Positions 14,106 to 14,980 of a stretch of 14,980 nt of DNA are shown here, one piece after another. The position numbers were made by a program, and so were the translations under genes. The stretch's first letter is position 1; each line of letters begins with the position of its first letter. The notes beneath the pieces were generated by a model that saw only the letters and a list, made by a program, of their open reading frames with translations, was not told the DNA's origin and did not search any database. This DNA comes from Candidatus Treponema faecavium (GTDB lineage: Bacteria; Spirochaetota; Spirochaetia; Treponematales; Treponemataceae). The DNA is taken from the NCBI GenBank assembly GCA_019113455.1, contig DXHG01000170.1, positions 1-14,980 of the forward strand. Reading direction: 5' to 3'.

Positions 14106-14893
14106 TAAAGGCGGAACTCCGCAGAAGAAACGGCGGTGAGCCCTTTTGAGCGCGCCTGTTCAAGGAACGCCTCGCCCGTCTGCTCAAACCCCGCGACATT
14201 AGACGCGCAGTCCGTGAGCAGCACCATCTTGCTGTATGGTATGTGCTGAGAAAGATCCTGCAGCGTGTTTGCAACACAGTGCGACAGCGCCTCTCCGGCA
14301 AACACGATAGTGTCGGCGTCTTTTATATTTTCAATAAAGGCAAAATTAGTGCGCGTCTGCGTATCGTGCGGGTCGGGAACTTCCGCCTGTATCGCGCTGT
14401 AATGCTCGGTGCGGAAATTAAGCGCCTTGATGACAAAATCGATTGTTTTGCCCGCTGAGGCCTTTTCCCACTCATGCACGGCCTGCCATACCCGCTCTTC
14501 GATGCAGTAGCCGGGCGTTGCAACAAGACAGTGCGGCGGCCAGATAGTCAGCTGATAGCGCCCGCGCGCTTCCAAAGACATCAGATATTCACCGGCATAC
14601 TGCGAAAGGGATGCGTCAACCGGCACGTACGTGCCCGCGGCATAATCGCTGTAGGTGATAATGGTATATGGGGCAGGATGATTGCCCTCAGCATCTTTCC
14701 AAAAGACCGGATGCGCAATGTGATAATACGGATGCGTATCAAGCGTCATGTGGATACAGTCTATGCCGCACTGATTCTGCATAATCCAGCGGGCCAGACG
14801 TCCGCAGTCGTCTTCGGCATGAGGGACATATAAAGCGCCGCCGGGAGTGCAGAAATCATTCTGCGCATCGATAATCACAACTGCGTTAGCCAT
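14105..14893 (-). CDS. Nicotinamidase-like cysteine hydrolase (isochorismatase fold)
   Basis: This 262-residue cytoplasmic enzyme has the catalytic triad of the nicotinamidase/isochorismatase fold: D9 (VVIIDAQNDF), K156 (FVIKAL) and C206 (GEALSHCVANTL). A metal-site pattern D52-x-H54 with nearby histidines (H58, H61) and a WPPHC motif (118-122) matching the nicotinamidase WPxHC favour nicotinamide deamidation to nicotinate in NAD salvage. It is longer than PncA (about 190-215) because of extra sequence between the metal site and WPPHC and around 130-180. The ATG has no ribosome site but lies 6 bases after a strong -10 box. A related amidase acting on another substrate is possible. Confidence 0.85.
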   Translation of the reverse strand: MANAVVIIDAQNDFCTPGGALYVPHAEDDCGRLARWIMQNQCGIDCIHMTLDTHPYYHIAHPVFWKDAEGNHPAPYTIITYSDYAAGTYVPVDASLSQYAGEYLMSLEARGRYQLTIWPPHCLVATPGYCIEERVWQAVHEWEKASAGKTIDFVIKALNFRTEHYSAIQAEVPDPHDTQTRTNFAFIENIKDADTIVFAGEALSHCVANTLQDLSQHIPYSKMVLLTDCASNVAGFEQTGEAFLEQARSKGLTAVSSAEFRL

Positions 14894-14899
14894 GTGCGT

Positions 14900-14928
14900 A
14901 TTGTATCGTAAACGCCATATCCGGTCAA
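14900..14928 (-). promoter_or_regulatory. Hydrolase promoter, predicted leaderless transcript
   Basis: On the minus strand TTGACC (14923-14928), a 17-base spacer and TACAAT (14900-14905) form a near-consensus promoter. Only 6 bases separate the -10 box from the ATG at 14893, so transcription should begin at about the A of the start codon. Confidence 0.75.
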
Positions 14929-14943
14929 GGAATGTATACAGGC

Positions 14944-14973
14944 TTGGCCTCAGTGCAGCAGCGCTGCGGCCAA
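14944..14973. repeat. Imperfect hairpin at the right edge
   Basis: TTGGCC (14944-14949) pairs with GGCCAA (14968-14973), and inside it GCAGC (14955-14959) pairs with GCTGC (14963-14967) around a 3-base loop. The unpaired TCAGT makes a bulge on one side. There is no adjacent U-tract, and the window ends 7 bases later. It could be a terminator stem, an RNA element or an operator of a neighbouring gene. Confidence 0.45.
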
Positions 14974-14980
14974 CTCAGGG

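Noticed and set aside
14938..14980. Partial tRNA gene at the right edge
   Set aside because: The hairpin does not fit acceptor, T-arm or anticodon-arm patterns, and no TTCRA-type T-loop is present.

Overview
The window looks like chromosomal DNA of a spirochaete, most likely a Treponema of roughly balanced base composition. This rests on protein families and general resemblance, not on a search. There are no mobile elements, CRISPR arrays, rRNA or tRNA genes that I can see. Genes are tightly packed, with many 4-base stop/start overlaps and several TTG or GTG starts.

Left end, minus strand (1-1364): an RluA-family pseudouridine synthase gene followed, with an ATGA overlap, by a P-loop NTPase gene that runs off the window. 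A promoter lies just upstream at 1384-1412. A divergent plus-strand promoter candidate at 1501-1528 faces a long plus-strand gene run.

Centre, plus strand (1538-10201): nine genes separated by at most 23 bases or overlapping, probably one operon. In order they are a DUF212 (divergent PAP2) membrane protein, an unrecognised 511-residue membrane protein, six genes in the clostridial Rnf order C-D-G-E-A-B, and a GH57-like protein. The Rnf set is the most striking feature. Each subunit can be recognised by position, length, topology and residual motifs, but the usual redox-cofactor sites are missing or unrecognisable nearly everywhere. RnfC keeps two 4Fe-4S motifs but not the glycine-rich flavin/NADH loop. 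RnfD and RnfG have no S/T-G-A-T flavinylation site, and RnfG is only 160 residues with no clear FMN-binding domain. RnfE and RnfA lack the GxCP and NC cysteine motifs of the intramembrane iron-sulfur centre. RnfB has lost its Fes domain but keeps a two-cluster ferredoxin module. The co-translated GH57 protein also appears to have lost its catalytic nucleophile (Cys at the Glu position). All of these frames are open and have good ribosome sites, so this looks like a maintained, repurposed complex rather than a decaying locus. My inference is a soluble-face iron-sulfur electron relay on a membrane scaffold, with a carbohydrate-binding or sensing pseudoenzyme attached.

Right part: a 465-base gap (10202-10666) holds two perfect inverted repeats and ends in a strong promoter. 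Its predicted transcript starts at or just before the metG start codon. metG (10667-12961) overlaps a FemAB-family aminoacyltransferase gene (TTGA), and the pair ends at a strong terminator (14074-14105). A nicotinamidase-like hydrolase gene converges on that terminator from the minus strand. Its promoter also predicts a leaderless message. The window ends in an imperfect hairpin of unknown role.
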